Positions 1 to 7,913 are shown, counted from the first letter of the stretch. The stretch is 39,638 bases of DNA from Ruminococcus sp. (GCA_017521805.1 JAFXDK010000023.1:1-39638), one strand, 5' to 3'. Notes: a model not told the origin generated them from the sequence alone. Made by a program: numbers and translations.

Positions 1-1300
1 AAAAACGTAACATTTGATAATAAAGTAACTAAAATCATAAATTACTTATTTGATGGTTGCAGTGGACTTGAAACAATCACCATTCCTGAAACTATAACAG
101 TAATCGGTGAATCTGCGTTTGAAGAGTGCACTGCTCTTACAGAAATTGAAATTCCTTCTTCTGTAACAAATATTGGATGTGACGCATTCTATTATTGTTC
201 AAATCTCGAAAAGCTTACTCTTAATGAGGGACTTAAAACAATTGGTGCAAACAGTTTTCAGAGTACGAAAATCAGCTCTGTTAATATCCCTTCTACACTT
301 ACAGCTGTTAATATGCCTTCATATGATGATGAAGGACCTTTCAAAGGATGCAAGTCACTTAAAAACGTAACATTTGATAATAAAGTAACTAAAATCATAA
401 ATTACTTATTTGATGGTTGCAGTGGACTTGAAACAATCACCATTCCTGAAACTATAACAGTAATCGGTGAATCTGCGTTTGAAGAGTGCACTAATTTTAC
501 AGAAGTTGAAATACCTTCTTCTGTAACAAGTATCGACAGAGCAGCCTTTTCGAAAACAAATCTTACTGAAATTGAGATTCCTTCTTCTGTAACAAATATT
601 GGATGTGACGCTTTCTATTATTGTTCAAATCTCGAAAAGCTTACTCTTAATGAAGGACTTAAAACAATTGGTGCAAACAGCTTTCAGGGCACGAAAATCA
701 GTTCTGTTAATATTCCATCTACACTTACATCTGTAAACATGCCTTCTTATGACGACCATGGACCTTTTTATAAAAGTACAACTCTTAAGAAGGTAACAAT
801 CGCCGATAATGCTGCTATAATTCCAGATTATTTGTTTGAAAATTGCAGTGGACTTGAAACTATTGACATTCCTTCTGCTGTTCAAACTATTGGCAAATCT
901 GCTTTCCGTTCCTGTACTAATCTAACTGAAATTGAAATACCTTCTTCTGTAACAAATATCGGATGTGACGCTTTCTATTATTGTTCAAATCTCGAAAAGC
1001 TTACTCTTAATGAGGGACTTAAAACACTTGGTGCAAATTGTTTTGAGGGTACGAAAATCAGTTCTGTTAATATTCCTTCTACACTTACAGCTGTTAATAT
1101 GCCTTCATATGACGACCATGGACCTTTTTATAAAAGTACAACTCTTAAGGAGGTAACAATCGACGATAATGCTGCTATAATTCCAGGTTATTTGTTTGAA
1201 AAATGCAGCGCACTTGAAACTATTGACATTCCTTACGCTGTGCGTACTATCGGCATTTCTGCTTTTGAAAACTGTACATCCCTTAAAGATATAACAATCC
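1..1300 (+). repeat. Tandem super-repeats of about 360 bp inside the LRR gene
   Basis: Bases 1-132 are identical to bases 361-492, an exact 360-base (120-codon) offset. Bases 781-900 match 1141-1260 closely at the same 360-base offset, and a conserved block occurs near 187, 613 and 973. The 613 copy is displaced by 426 rather than 360 bases, which equals one extra 22-residue repeat. The array is therefore composed of multi-LRR units duplicated in frame, at least one of them recently. Confidence 0.9.
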
Positions 1301-1659
1301 ATAATCCTTACTGTAATATATATAACAAAGATTATACTATTTCAAGTGGTGCAACAATCCACGGTTACACCCCTTCAACAGCAAAGAATTACGCTCAATC
1401 CTTTGAAAGAGAATTCGTAAGTTTAGGCTCTTTTACTCTCGGTGATGTAAACGTAGACGGCACAATTGACGCTTCAGACGCTTCAATTGTGCTTGCAGAA
1501 TATGCTTTGATTCAGACAGGTAATGAACCTACATTTACAGAAATAGAGACGATTTCCGCTGATGTGAACAAAGATGGCATCGTTGACGCTTCAGACGCTT
1601 CAAAAATTCTCGCTTACTATGCAATGATTTCCACAGGCAAAAATCCTACATGGGATTAA
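1..1659 (+). CDS. BspA-type leucine-rich-repeat surface protein with C-terminal dockerin (5' partial)
   Basis: The reading frame is open from the first base, so the gene begins upstream of the window; the first in-frame ATG (313) is inside the repeats and is not the start. The visible part is a run of about 22-residue BspA/TpLRR repeats with the pattern LETITIPETITVIGESAFE, arranged in super-repeats of about 120 residues (see repeat entry). From about base 1441 comes a type I dockerin with two clean calcium loops, DVNVDGTIDASDAS and DVNKDGIVDASDAS, each followed by a hydrophobic helix. In dockerin proteins this module docks onto a cohesin of a scaffoldin, so the protein is probably extracellular and part of a cellulosome or held at the cell wall. 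BspA-type repeats usually mediate adhesion or protein binding; no catalytic domain is visible in this part. The gene ends 117 bases before a strong terminator. The family call is secure; the ligand is unknown. Confidence 0.9.
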   Translation, partial: KNVTFDNKVTKIINYLFDGCSGLETITIPETITVIGESAFEECTALTEIEIPSSVTNIGCDAFYYCSNLEKLTLNEGLKTIGANSFQSTKISSVNIPSTLTAVNMPSYDDEGPFKGCKSLKNVTFDNKVTKIINYLFDGCSGLETITIPETITVIGESAFEECTNFTEVEIPSSVTSIDRAAFSKTNLTEIEIPSSVTNIGCDAFYYCSNLEKLTLNEGLKTIGANSFQGTKISSVNIPSTLTSVNMPSYDDHGPFYKSTTLKKVTIADNAAIIPDYLFENCSGLETIDIPSAVQTIGKSAFRSCTNLTEIEIPSSVTNIGCDAFYYCSNLEKLTLNEGLKTLGANCFEGTKISSVNIPSTLTAVNMPSYDDHGPFYKSTTLKEVTIDDNAAIIPGYLFEKCSALETIDIPYAVRTIGISAFENCTSLKDITIHNPYCNIYNKDYTISSGATIHGYTPSTAKNYAQSFEREFVSLGSFTLGDVNVDGTIDASDASIVLAEYALIQTGNEPTFTEIETISADVNKDGIVDASDASKILAYYAMISTGKNPTWD

Positions 1660-1775
1660 ATAATAAAAGGTGTGTTTCAATGAGTAATGTCAGAAAAAGC
1701 AACCGCAGAAGATATTAAAACGAAAAAATATGTAATGAACTCGGACTTAACGAATAAAAAGAATAGAAAATTCAA

Positions 1776-1825
1776 GGCAACACCGCACAGAGCCGTAAGA
1801 TTGGCTTTGTGCGGTGTTGCTTTAA
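1776..1825. terminator. Strong bidirectional terminator between convergent genes
   Basis: Bases 1777-1794 and 1803-1820 form an 18-bp hairpin (core CAACACCGCACA / TGTGCGGTGTTG, one G-U pair) with an 8-base loop. It is followed by a weak T tract on the plus side, and TTGAATTTTCTATTC follows on the minus side. It lies between the LRR-dockerin gene (plus) and the AraC gene (minus), so it can end both transcripts. Confidence 0.85.
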
Positions 1826-1862
1826 CTCTTCAATCTTCTATTTTGCTTCGGGAGAATTAGTA

Positions 1863-2651
1863 TCAATTCTGCTTACCGCCATTATTTCTATACTGCAATG
1901 GAGACATACAGCTGTATTTCTTGAACGAACGTGAAAAATGCTCGGAGGAATTATAACCGCAAAGCTCAGCGATTTCATTTACTGTTTTATCAGATTTTAA
2001 AAGCAGTGTCTGAGCATATTCCATACGACTCGAAAACACATCTTTCATATATGATGTGCCGAATAGTTCGTTATATATTTTATTTAAGTACCCTACAGAT
2101 AAATTAAGTTCCTTTGCAATCTGCGGAGATGTTCTTTCGATACCGGGATTGTCATATATCTCCTTACGGAGTTTTCTTAATTCAGCTTCGTAAGGAATTT
2201 TCCTTTCTGAACGGCTTTTCTTGCCCACTCCGCTGAGATAAAGAAGCATAGCCATAAGCAGATTATGCTGAATCCGCTTTTTATCAAGGTTTTCATTGTC
2301 AAACATCTGACATGCAGATTTTATAAGCAGTTCAAGGGTATCATCAAAATTGAGATATACAGGCACATTAAAGGGTATTTCAAGCGCCTCCAATTCTTGC
2401 CTTTCTTCACGGGAAAGCTGAAAACGAATCCAGTCATCCATATACTCCTCACCAGCCGCATATAGACAATGGGGTACAGATGTATCTATAAGAACCGCAG
2501 TATTCGGTAGTATATCATAGCTTATGCCTGCAACGGATATTTTAGCACGGGCTTGTATAAGCAAAAGCTGCATACCATTATAGCCGTCTTTTCTCTCAAT
2601 GCAAAAATTCTCATCGTGTTTCCAGTGATAGCCAGCAAGTGATATGTACAT
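1863..2651 (-). CDS. AraC-family transcriptional regulator, probable regulator of pectin use
   Basis: The 262-residue protein has the usual length and layout of sugar-responsive AraC regulators. An N-terminal cupin-like sensing half (about 1-110) precedes a C-terminal double helix-turn-helix (about 160-260), with recognisable segments NLSVGYLNKIYNELFGTSY and TVNEIAELCGYNSSEHFSRS and the closing SPLQYR motif. The start is fixed by an AGGAGG site seven bases before the ATG. The gene is divergent from the rhamnogalacturonan lyase gene across a 209-base intergenic region holding promoters for both, which suggests it controls the lyase in response to a pectin-derived sugar; that is inference from context. 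No sequence feature identifies the inducer. Confidence 0.92.
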   Translation of the reverse strand: MYISLAGYHWKHDENFCIERKDGYNGMQLLLIQARAKISVAGISYDILPNTAVLIDTSVPHCLYAAGEEYMDDWIRFQLSREERQELEALEIPFNVPVYLNFDDTLELLIKSACQMFDNENLDKKRIQHNLLMAMLLYLSGVGKKSRSERKIPYEAELRKLRKEIYDNPGIERTSPQIAKELNLSVGYLNKIYNELFGTSYMKDVFSSRMEYAQTLLLKSDKTVNEIAELCGYNSSEHFSRSFKKYSCMSPLQYRNNGGKQN

Positions 2652-2692
2652 AATAAGCCTCCTTTGTTAATTATTAATTTTATGTTACTTTA

Positions 2693-2721
2693 ATTATAAC
2701 TTAAACATCAAGAATTGTCAA
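2693..2721 (-). promoter_or_regulatory. SigA-type promoter of the AraC gene
   Basis: On the minus strand, TTGACA (2716-2721), a 17-base spacer and TATAAT (2693-2698) match the consensus perfectly. Transcription would begin near 2686, about 35 bases before the start codon. Confidence 0.85.
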
Positions 2722-2765
2722 CAAAAATATAATGAAATTCATCATAAAAAGATTCAAAAACATCA

Positions 2766-2794
2766 TTGTTTTTTTCATATAATCAAGTTATAAT
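2766..2794 (+). promoter_or_regulatory. Promoter of the rhamnogalacturonan lyase gene
   Basis: TTGTTT (2766-2771), a 17-base spacer and TATAAT (2789-2794) sit about 67 bases upstream of the lyase ATG. The poor -35 element fits a promoter that needs an activator such as the divergent AraC protein. An alternative -10-like CATATAAT lies at 2776-2783. Confidence 0.65.
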
Positions 2795-2860
2795 TAAGAC
2801 AGAAAACATGAAGAAAACATTAAGCAGTTATTAATAATTTATTTTGGGAGGTCTTTTTTT

Positions 2861-5533
2861 ATGAACAGCAAATTCAAACGCACAGCCGCTACAGCTCTGT
2901 CAGTTCTGACAGCTACAACAAGCCTGATTATCCCTGCTGCATCTCAGACAATGTCTGTTGCTGCTAAGTATGGTACAGGCAAAAACATTGTGGAAAACCT
3001 GAACAGAGGTATTTCCGCAATTAACACAGGAAATGGTATGCTCGTAAGCTGGAGATTCCTTGCTAACGATGCTGACGATGCTGAATTCAAGCTCTATCGC
3101 GGCGATGAACTTATCTACACAAGCAAGTCCGGACAGGCTACCTGCTATCTCGACAAAGGCGGCAGCAGCAATTCAAAGTACAGAGTTGACTATATCTCCG
3201 ACAGTAAGGTTGTAAGCTCTGAAAATTGCAGCCTCGTCTCCAACAAGGATTATTTCGATATCCCCCTCAGTGTTCCCACAGGCTCAGGCTGTACATACAG
3301 CGCAAACGACTGCTCCTTTGGCGACGTTGACGGTGACGGTACATACGAAATCTTCGTTAAGTGGGATCCCTCAAACCAGAAAGACAATTCACAGGAGGGT
3401 GCGACAGGAAACGTATACATCGACTGCTACACTCTTGCAGGTAAGCGTTTATGGAGAGTAGACCTTGGTAAAAATATCCGTGCAGGCGCTCACTACACAC
3501 AGTTCCTCGTTGCTGACTTTGACTGCGACGGTAAGGCTGAAATGACCTGTAAAACTGCCGACGGAACTGTTGACGGCACAGGCAAGGTTATCGGTGACGG
3601 CAGTAAAAACTACCGCAACAGCAAGGGGTATATTCTTGACGGTCCCGAGTACTACACACTCTTTGAGGGTGCTACAGGTAAAGCCCTTGATACAGTTAAT
3701 TACGCATTTCCCAGAGGCAAGGTTAGCGATTGGGGCGATAACTACGGTAACCGTGTTGACCGTTTCAATGGTGCTGTAGTTTACCTCGACGGTCAGAAGC
3801 CCTCTGCTGTATCAAACAGAGGTTACTATACACGTATGACAGTTGTTGCCTACGATGTTGTAGACAAGAAACTCGTTGAGCGTTGGAAATATGATTCAGG
3901 CAATGATGCTAAAAAAGGATACCATAACGGCAACCATAACTGTATGCCTGCCGATGTTGACAATGACGGCAAGCAGGAGCTTGTACTCGGTTCTACTTGC
4001 ATCGACGACAATGGCAAGCTCCTCTGGTGTAACGGTCAGGGACACGGTGACGCAATGCATCTCGGCGATTTCCTCCCCAACAGAGACGGTCTTGAGCTTT
4101 GGATGTGTCACGAGGAAAAGCCTTGGGGCGTATCTCTTATAGACGCTAAGACAGGTAAAAATATTTTCCACAAGAATCATACAAAGGATACAGGTCGTGC
4201 TTGCTGCGGCAATATTTACTCCAAGAATCCCGGTGCTGAATTCTGGGGTGCCACAGGCAACGATATCTTCGATGGCACTGGTAAGACAATCGCTACAAAT
4301 AAGCCTGCTCAGAACTTTATGATTTACTGGGACGGTGACCTTGAGCGTGAAATTCTTGACGGTACAAAAATTGATGATTACACAGACTCAGGCAAGGTAA
4401 ACAGAATCCTTACAGCTGACGGTTGTGCTGCTAACAATGGTTCTAAGAACAACCCCGGTCTTGCAGCTGATATCATGGGCGACTGGCGTGAAGAACTCGT
4501 ATTAAGAACAAGCGACAGCAAGTATCTCAGAGTATACAACACAAAGTATACTACAGATGTTCGTCTTACAACTCTTATGCACGATGTACAGTATCGTACA
4601 CAGGCAGCAGGTGAGCAAAACTGCTACAACCAGCCTGCACATCCCAGCTTCTACCTCGGATCTGATGAAAAGCTTCCCGAGAGACCTGCTGTAACAATCA
4701 ACGGTTCTACAACTCCTCCCTCTCAGAATCCTACAAACCCACCCGTTGAGCAGCCTACTGAGGCACCCACACAAGCTCCCACAAATCCTCCCGTTCAGCA
4801 AAGTAAATTCATTACAAATATGAATGTCAAGGATACAGACAATGCAGCCGACTGGAAGCTTACAACTGCTTCACAGGGCGGACTTGTATTCGGCGACAGA
4901 GACTATACATATACACAGTTCCCCACACAGCTCAATGGTGCCGAATCACTCCTTACAGCTTGCGATTCCAAGAATGCAACAGGCGACCTCGCTGAATTTA
5001 CAGCAGGTGCAAAGACAGATGTTTATGTTTTCCTTGATACAAGAGTTGAAACTGAAAACAATGTTCCCTCATGGCTCGGCAGCTGGGAAAAGACAGATAT
5101 GACAGCTGAAACAAGCAATGATGTCAAATTCTCCGTATACGTAAGAACTGTAAATCAGGGTGAAAAGATTACACTTGGCAATAACAATATGACCGGTAAT
5201 GTTGTAAACTACACTGTATTTGCAACGGATGCTCAGGAACAACCTGCAACACAGCCTCCAATTGAGACTCATACACAGGCACCTACACAGACTCCTCAGG
5301 GACAGATTACAATTTACGGTGATGCTAACTGCGACGGTACAGTAAGTATATCAGACGCTACAGCTATCCTCCAGAGCCTTGGAAATTCAGATAAGTATTC
5401 TCTTTCTGAGCAAGGCAAGCTCAACGCCGATGTATTCAATAACGGCGACGGTATTACTACATCTGACGCTGTGACAATTAAGAAAGTTGACGCAGGTATC
5501 TACACCCTCAATCAGCTTCCTGTAAGAGAATAA
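2861..5533 (+). CDS. Secreted rhamnogalacturonan lyase, polysaccharide lyase family 11, with dockerin
   Basis: The 890-residue protein opens with a signal peptide (about 1-35, lysine/arginine start, hydrophobic core, likely cut after SVAA). The catalytic region (about 36-615) carries PL11/YesW-type hallmarks: GISAINTGNGMLVSWR, calcium-loop repeats such as FGDVDGDGTYEIFVKW and VADFDCDGKAEMTCKTADGT, and GDWREELVLR. PL11 enzymes cleave the rhamnose-galacturonate backbone of pectin by beta-elimination. A Pro/Thr/Gln linker (about 617-648) leads to a module of about 140 residues that I cannot name, probably carbohydrate-binding. After a second linker comes a dockerin (about 816-890). Its first loop DANCDGTVSISD is canonical; the second, DVFNNGDGITTSD, is one residue long. 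A GGAGG site lies nine bases before the ATG. It is extracellular and probably scaffoldin-bound. Confidence 0.95.
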   Translation: MNSKFKRTAATALSVLTATTSLIIPAASQTMSVAAKYGTGKNIVENLNRGISAINTGNGMLVSWRFLANDADDAEFKLYRGDELIYTSKSGQATCYLDKGGSSNSKYRVDYISDSKVVSSENCSLVSNKDYFDIPLSVPTGSGCTYSANDCSFGDVDGDGTYEIFVKWDPSNQKDNSQEGATGNVYIDCYTLAGKRLWRVDLGKNIRAGAHYTQFLVADFDCDGKAEMTCKTADGTVDGTGKVIGDGSKNYRNSKGYILDGPEYYTLFEGATGKALDTVNYAFPRGKVSDWGDNYGNRVDRFNGAVVYLDGQKPSAVSNRGYYTRMTVVAYDVVDKKLVERWKYDSGNDAKKGYHNGNHNCMPADVDNDGKQELVLGSTCIDDNGKLLWCNGQGHGDAMHLGDFLPNRDGLELWMCHEEKPWGVSLIDAKTGKNIFHKNHTKDTGRACCGNIYSKNPGAEFWGATGNDIFDGTGKTIATNKPAQNFMIYWDGDLEREILDGTKIDDYTDSGKVNRILTADGCAANNGSKNNPGLAADIMGDWREELVLRTSDSKYLRVYNTKYTTDVRLTTLMHDVQYRTQAAGEQNCYNQPAHPSFYLGSDEKLPERPAVTINGSTTPPSQNPTNPPVEQPTEAPTQAPTNPPVQQSKFITNMNVKDTDNAADWKLTTASQGGLVFGDRDYTYTQFPTQLNGAESLLTACDSKNATGDLAEFTAGAKTDVYVFLDTRVETENNVPSWLGSWEKTDMTAETSNDVKFSVYVRTVNQGEKITLGNNNMTGNVVNYTVFATDAQEQPATQPPIETHTQAPTQTPQGQITIYGDANCDGTVSISDATAILQSLGNSDKYSLSEQGKLNADVFNNGDGITTSDAVTIKKVDAGIYTLNQLPVRE

Positions 5534-5703
5534 TTTCTTTATTGGCATTCCCTCTTGTTTATAACAGGCTGAAAATACGCATATGCCCTGATGCAATTTA
5601 TCTGCACGGGGCAGGATATCAGCCACATGAACATTGTAGAAATATATGAATTAATATTAACAAGGGGGTGTAAAAAAACTCCCCAAAACACAATATCTTT
5701 CAA
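5534..5703. other. Intergenic region after the lyase gene
   Basis: No gene is supported here. A GC-richer imperfect hairpin lies near 5584-5613 (GCCCTGATGCA with TGCACGGGGC), shortly after the lyase stop codon. It may be an RNA 3'-end structure but lacks a T tract. A plus-strand frame from 5591 has no ribosome binding site and runs into the terminator, so it is not a gene. Confidence 0.5.
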
Positions 5704-5755
5704 AAATAGCCGCACAGAAACAACGATTCTACGTTGTTCTCCTGTGCGGCTATTT
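5704..5755. terminator. Bidirectional terminator between lyase gene and the frameshifted minus-strand gene
   Basis: A 14-bp outer stem pairs AAATAGCCGCACAG (5704-5717) with CTGTGCGGCTATTT (5742-5755). Inside it, CAACG pairs with CGTTG. T-rich sequence follows on the plus side and A-rich sequence precedes it, so it can serve both the lyase gene and the gene ending at 5824. Confidence 0.85.
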
Positions 5756-5823
5756 CTATTATACCGAGTTTTTTTACAGCGCCTGTTTTTATCTTATACC
5801 GAAACCTTTGGCATGCCAATTGG

Positions 5824-6254
5824 CTATATATCGCCATCCATTATATCAAGTAATTTTTCATTATAATCATGGATTATAAATTCAAACTCATAATTTCCAT
5901 TATTTTTTATTGCACTGCAGTATATGTTGATATTATCCTTATGTACATATTTTTCCGCATTGTCATAATTGCTCCCTTTATAATTATAACTATTTTCAAA
6001 AAAGACAGCGAATCACTATCAGCATATATATGAAATACGGAATCCTTTGCGTGAGTATATTGCATTTTAGATATTTCAATTTTTCCCTCAATTGAAAGTT
6101 CTGATGTTATTAAAGAAATATCAGCAGCTGAAAAAATATCTTTCACCATTATATCAGGTTTCCATGTGAATTTTAAAATGATTATAAATGATGCAAACAA
6201 TAGTATTATTATAGTTGCAACAATCAGAATTAATTTTATTATTTTTAATTTCAT
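5824..6254 (-). pseudogene. Small single-pass membrane protein, interrupted by a one-base frameshift
   Basis: The uninterrupted frame (5907-6254) begins MKLKIIKLILIVATIIILL, a signal anchor, but after SDSLSF it degenerates into an unnatural tail. The frame that becomes coding at that point reads FENSYNYKGSNYDNAEKY and continues as ordinary polar protein to a TAG at 5824-5826. Adding one T to the T6 run at 5998-6003 restores a continuous protein of about 143 residues, in which about 115 residues would follow the single membrane segment. The break is a disrupted gene, a slippery or phase-variable tract, or a sequencing error; these cannot be told apart here. A ribosome site AAGGAA lies before the ATG. 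I do not recognise the family. It is the last gene of the minus-strand cluster, with the terminator about 70 bases beyond. Confidence 0.75.
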
Positions 6255-6282
6255 AAATCGTTTCCTTTTTATTTATTGCTCA

Positions 6283-6485
6283 CTACTCCAATATATTATA
6301 CGGATATTTGTACATTTCAAAAGGTGTCCATATTACAAATTCGCCTTGTCCTTGAATCAGGTTGCAAAATAATTTAGTTTCTTCATATGTATTTTGAATT
6401 AAGCCAGTCTGATTATCTACTATAAACGTATTTGTTTAAGTAATGGCTTTACAATGTAATAACCAAAACATTTCATATCATTCAC
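6283..6485 (-). pseudogene. Small hypothetical protein of about 67 codons, frameshifted near codon 17
   Basis: A GTG start (6483-6485) with AAGGGTG about seven bases upstream begins MNDMKCFGYYIVKPLLK and then hits a stop within five codons. The overlapping frame, reached if one A is restored in the AAACAAA tract near 6430-6437, reads TNTFIVDNQTGLIQNTYEET and continues to GEFVIWTPFEMYKYPYNILE and TAG at 6283-6285. The amino acid composition is that of a real soluble protein on both sides of the break. The tract is too short for an open reading frame caller to report. No family is recognised. It has its own candidate promoter upstream and sits between the Lgt-like gene and a second frameshifted gene. 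Confidence 0.6.
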
Positions 6486-6516
6486 AACTTATCACCCTTG
6501 ATTATTGCTTTAATTT

Positions 6517-6545
6517 ATTATATCATATTCAACTTTCAATTGTAA
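6517..6545 (-). promoter_or_regulatory. Candidate promoter of the 6283-6485 frameshifted gene
   Basis: On the minus strand TTACAA (6540-6545), 17 bases and TATAAT (6517-6522) lie about 30 bases upstream of the GTG start. The surroundings are very AT-rich, so chance matches are possible. Confidence 0.5.
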
Positions 6546-6559
6546 TAAAATTTCAAAAA

Positions 6560-7285
6560 TTAATTCCTTTTCAGACAAAATCTTCCGCACTTTCTCCTTT
6601 TATAAAGCCAGCTTACAGCTATCATAACAGCCCATAAAATTAAGCACAAAAGCTGGTTAAATGACAAAACTTTTCCATTATGGGATTCTCTGAAAAAATC
6701 GATTATAAATTTAGCTGATACCGATAAACCAAACGTCACATATAAGGATTTTCTACTATGCATTTTATATAAAACTATCCCCACTACAAAAATTATGAAA
6801 AAAGCTATTGTTTCAAGAAGCTGAACAGGAAATAGAGCCATTTCTGCGCATGTATTACTGATATAATGCACGCTTAAAAATCCGCTGTATTCTATTCCGT
6901 GACAGCATCCCGCAAATAAACAGCCAATTTTTGAAATACTATACATCAAAGGCAATGCAAAGGTACAGTTTTCAAGCATTATTTTAATTTCACCGTTTTT
7001 TCGTTCTATAATTGCAGAAATCAGTGTTGCCATGTACATTCCCACAAGCCCGCCTATAGAAGAAAAACCGAAATACTTCCTGCCTGACGAATAATATGTG
7101 AGCAACACAGCACAGATAACGCTCATTACAGGCGAAATCAAAATAAGCTTACAGGAAGTATTTTTATTAATTCCGCGTTTTACATTGAAATAATACTGGA
7201 CAAATAATCCCACGATAAATGATAGAATAATCATTATGGGATATGGCGAAATTCCGGTATAATCGGTATTTATATGTAATTTCAT
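6560..7285 (-). CDS. Prolipoprotein diacylglyceryl transferase-like membrane protein
   Basis: A 241-residue polytopic protein, about seven hydrophobic segments, resembling Lgt, the enzyme that attaches diacylglycerol to the lipobox cysteine of prolipoproteins. Recognisable pieces are SSIGGLVGMYMA (the Lgt GMxxHGG region), KIGCLFAGCCHG (the Lgt GRxGNF region, here cysteine-rich), FPVQLLE and a C-terminal FIIDFFRES arginine. The histidine normally found before GG is isoleucine, and the GNF asparagine is replaced, so this is a divergent paralogue rather than clearly the housekeeping enzyme. The start at 7285 has GGGGTGA five bases upstream, overlapping the stop of the preceding gene. The upstream ATG at 7309 lacks such a site. 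It is translationally coupled to that gene. Confidence 0.75.
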   Translation of the reverse strand: MKLHINTDYTGISPYPIMIILSFIVGLFVQYYFNVKRGINKNTSCKLILISPVMSVICAVLLTYYSSGRKYFGFSSIGGLVGMYMATLISAIIERKNGEIKIMLENCTFALPLMYSISKIGCLFAGCCHGIEYSGFLSVHYISNTCAEMALFPVQLLETIAFFIIFVVGIVLYKMHSRKSLYVTFGLSVSAKFIIDFFRESHNGKVLSFNQLLCLILWAVMIAVSWLYKRRKCGRFCLKRN

Positions 7286-7290
7286 AGCAA

Positions 7291-7830
7291 TCACCCCGGT
7301 ATATGGCAATCATTAAAAGCGTTTATGCAGGAATCACACATATGTTGACAAGCTATAATGAGAATTATGATAAGAATTGTTATTATAATGCCAACAATGA
7401 TATATAATATCGAAAGTACCTTTGCAAAAATATTTTTCGGTGTAATTACTCTTGCAGCTATAACAAGGGCTATAGCAAATCCCCAGAAAACAAATACAGG
7501 CGTAAACGACATTACTAAAAACGGCTCAATTCCCACAGCAAAACATATAAGAGAGAGAATTGACAGGATATTTGAAAATCTGTTATTCCCAGTATTTTCG
7601 CTGTCTGTATATTTTAAAGGATTATAGCTTATATCAAAGTTCACATTGCCATGTAGAATATGCTGATATTCAGTGACGCTTAAAAATTTGCACCACCTGC
7701 CGTCAATCAGCTTTACAAATCCATATTCGCGGAGAAGAGATTCCGCTGTGTCATCAGGTGGAAACAACACGGGACAATTATCATAAATTTCGTATCTGCA
7801 ATTCTTGACTTCATAATAATTTACAACCAT
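7291..7830 (-). CDS. Hypothetical membrane protein
   Basis: A 179-residue protein of unrecognised family. The N-terminal 85 residues look soluble and cytoplasmic (motif RYEIYDNCPVLFPPDD, then YGFVKLIDGRWCKFLSVTEY). The C-terminal part has three hydrophobic segments, the last ending in a cysteine pair (CQHMCDSC) before the terminus. The ATG at 7830 is preferred because GAGG (7840-7843) is six bases upstream; a GTG at 7839 would overlap that site. It is the first gene of the minus-strand cluster and is followed after five bases by the Lgt-like gene, so the two probably act together at the membrane. No enzymatic function can be assigned. Confidence 0.75.
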   Translation of the reverse strand: MVVNYYEVKNCRYEIYDNCPVLFPPDDTAESLLREYGFVKLIDGRWCKFLSVTEYQHILHGNVNFDISYNPLKYTDSENTGNNRFSNILSILSLICFAVGIEPFLVMSFTPVFVFWGFAIALVIAARVITPKNIFAKVLSILYIIVGIIITILIIILIIACQHMCDSCINAFNDCHIPG

Positions 7831-7884
7831 ACTTAACACCTCGTTTAATCGTCAGATTTTGTAAAATTTTTCTTTGCTGTAATT

Positions 7885-7913
7885 ATTATAACTTCAACTG
7901 ACTGATTTTACAA
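7885..7913 (-). promoter_or_regulatory. Promoter of the 7830-6560 operon
   Basis: On the minus strand TTGTAA (7908-7913), 17 bases and TATAAT (7885-7890) lie about 55 bases upstream of the ATG. The region is divergent from the XRE-type regulator, whose promoter lies only 60 bases away, so one operator could affect both. Confidence 0.65.

Larger units (their letters stand above)
2690..2797. promoter_or_regulatory. Inverted repeat spanning the divergent AraC/lyase promoters
   Basis: TTAATTATAACTT (2690-2702) is repeated exactly in inverted orientation as AAGTTATAATTAA (2785-2797), covering both -10 boxes. A small odd palindrome ATGAAATTCAT (2732-2742) lies between. These are candidate AraC binding sites. 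Part of the symmetry is expected because both arms contain a TATAAT box. Confidence 0.45.

Noticed and set aside
1-1300. CRISPR-like repeats
   Set aside because: The repeats are in frame, encode leucine-rich repeats and have no unique spacers of constant length.
1680-1718. 12-codon ORF MSNVRKSNRRRY after the LRR gene, with AAAGGTG upstream
   Set aside because: The ribosome site is acceptable but the peptide is too short and too basic to support as a gene without conservation data.
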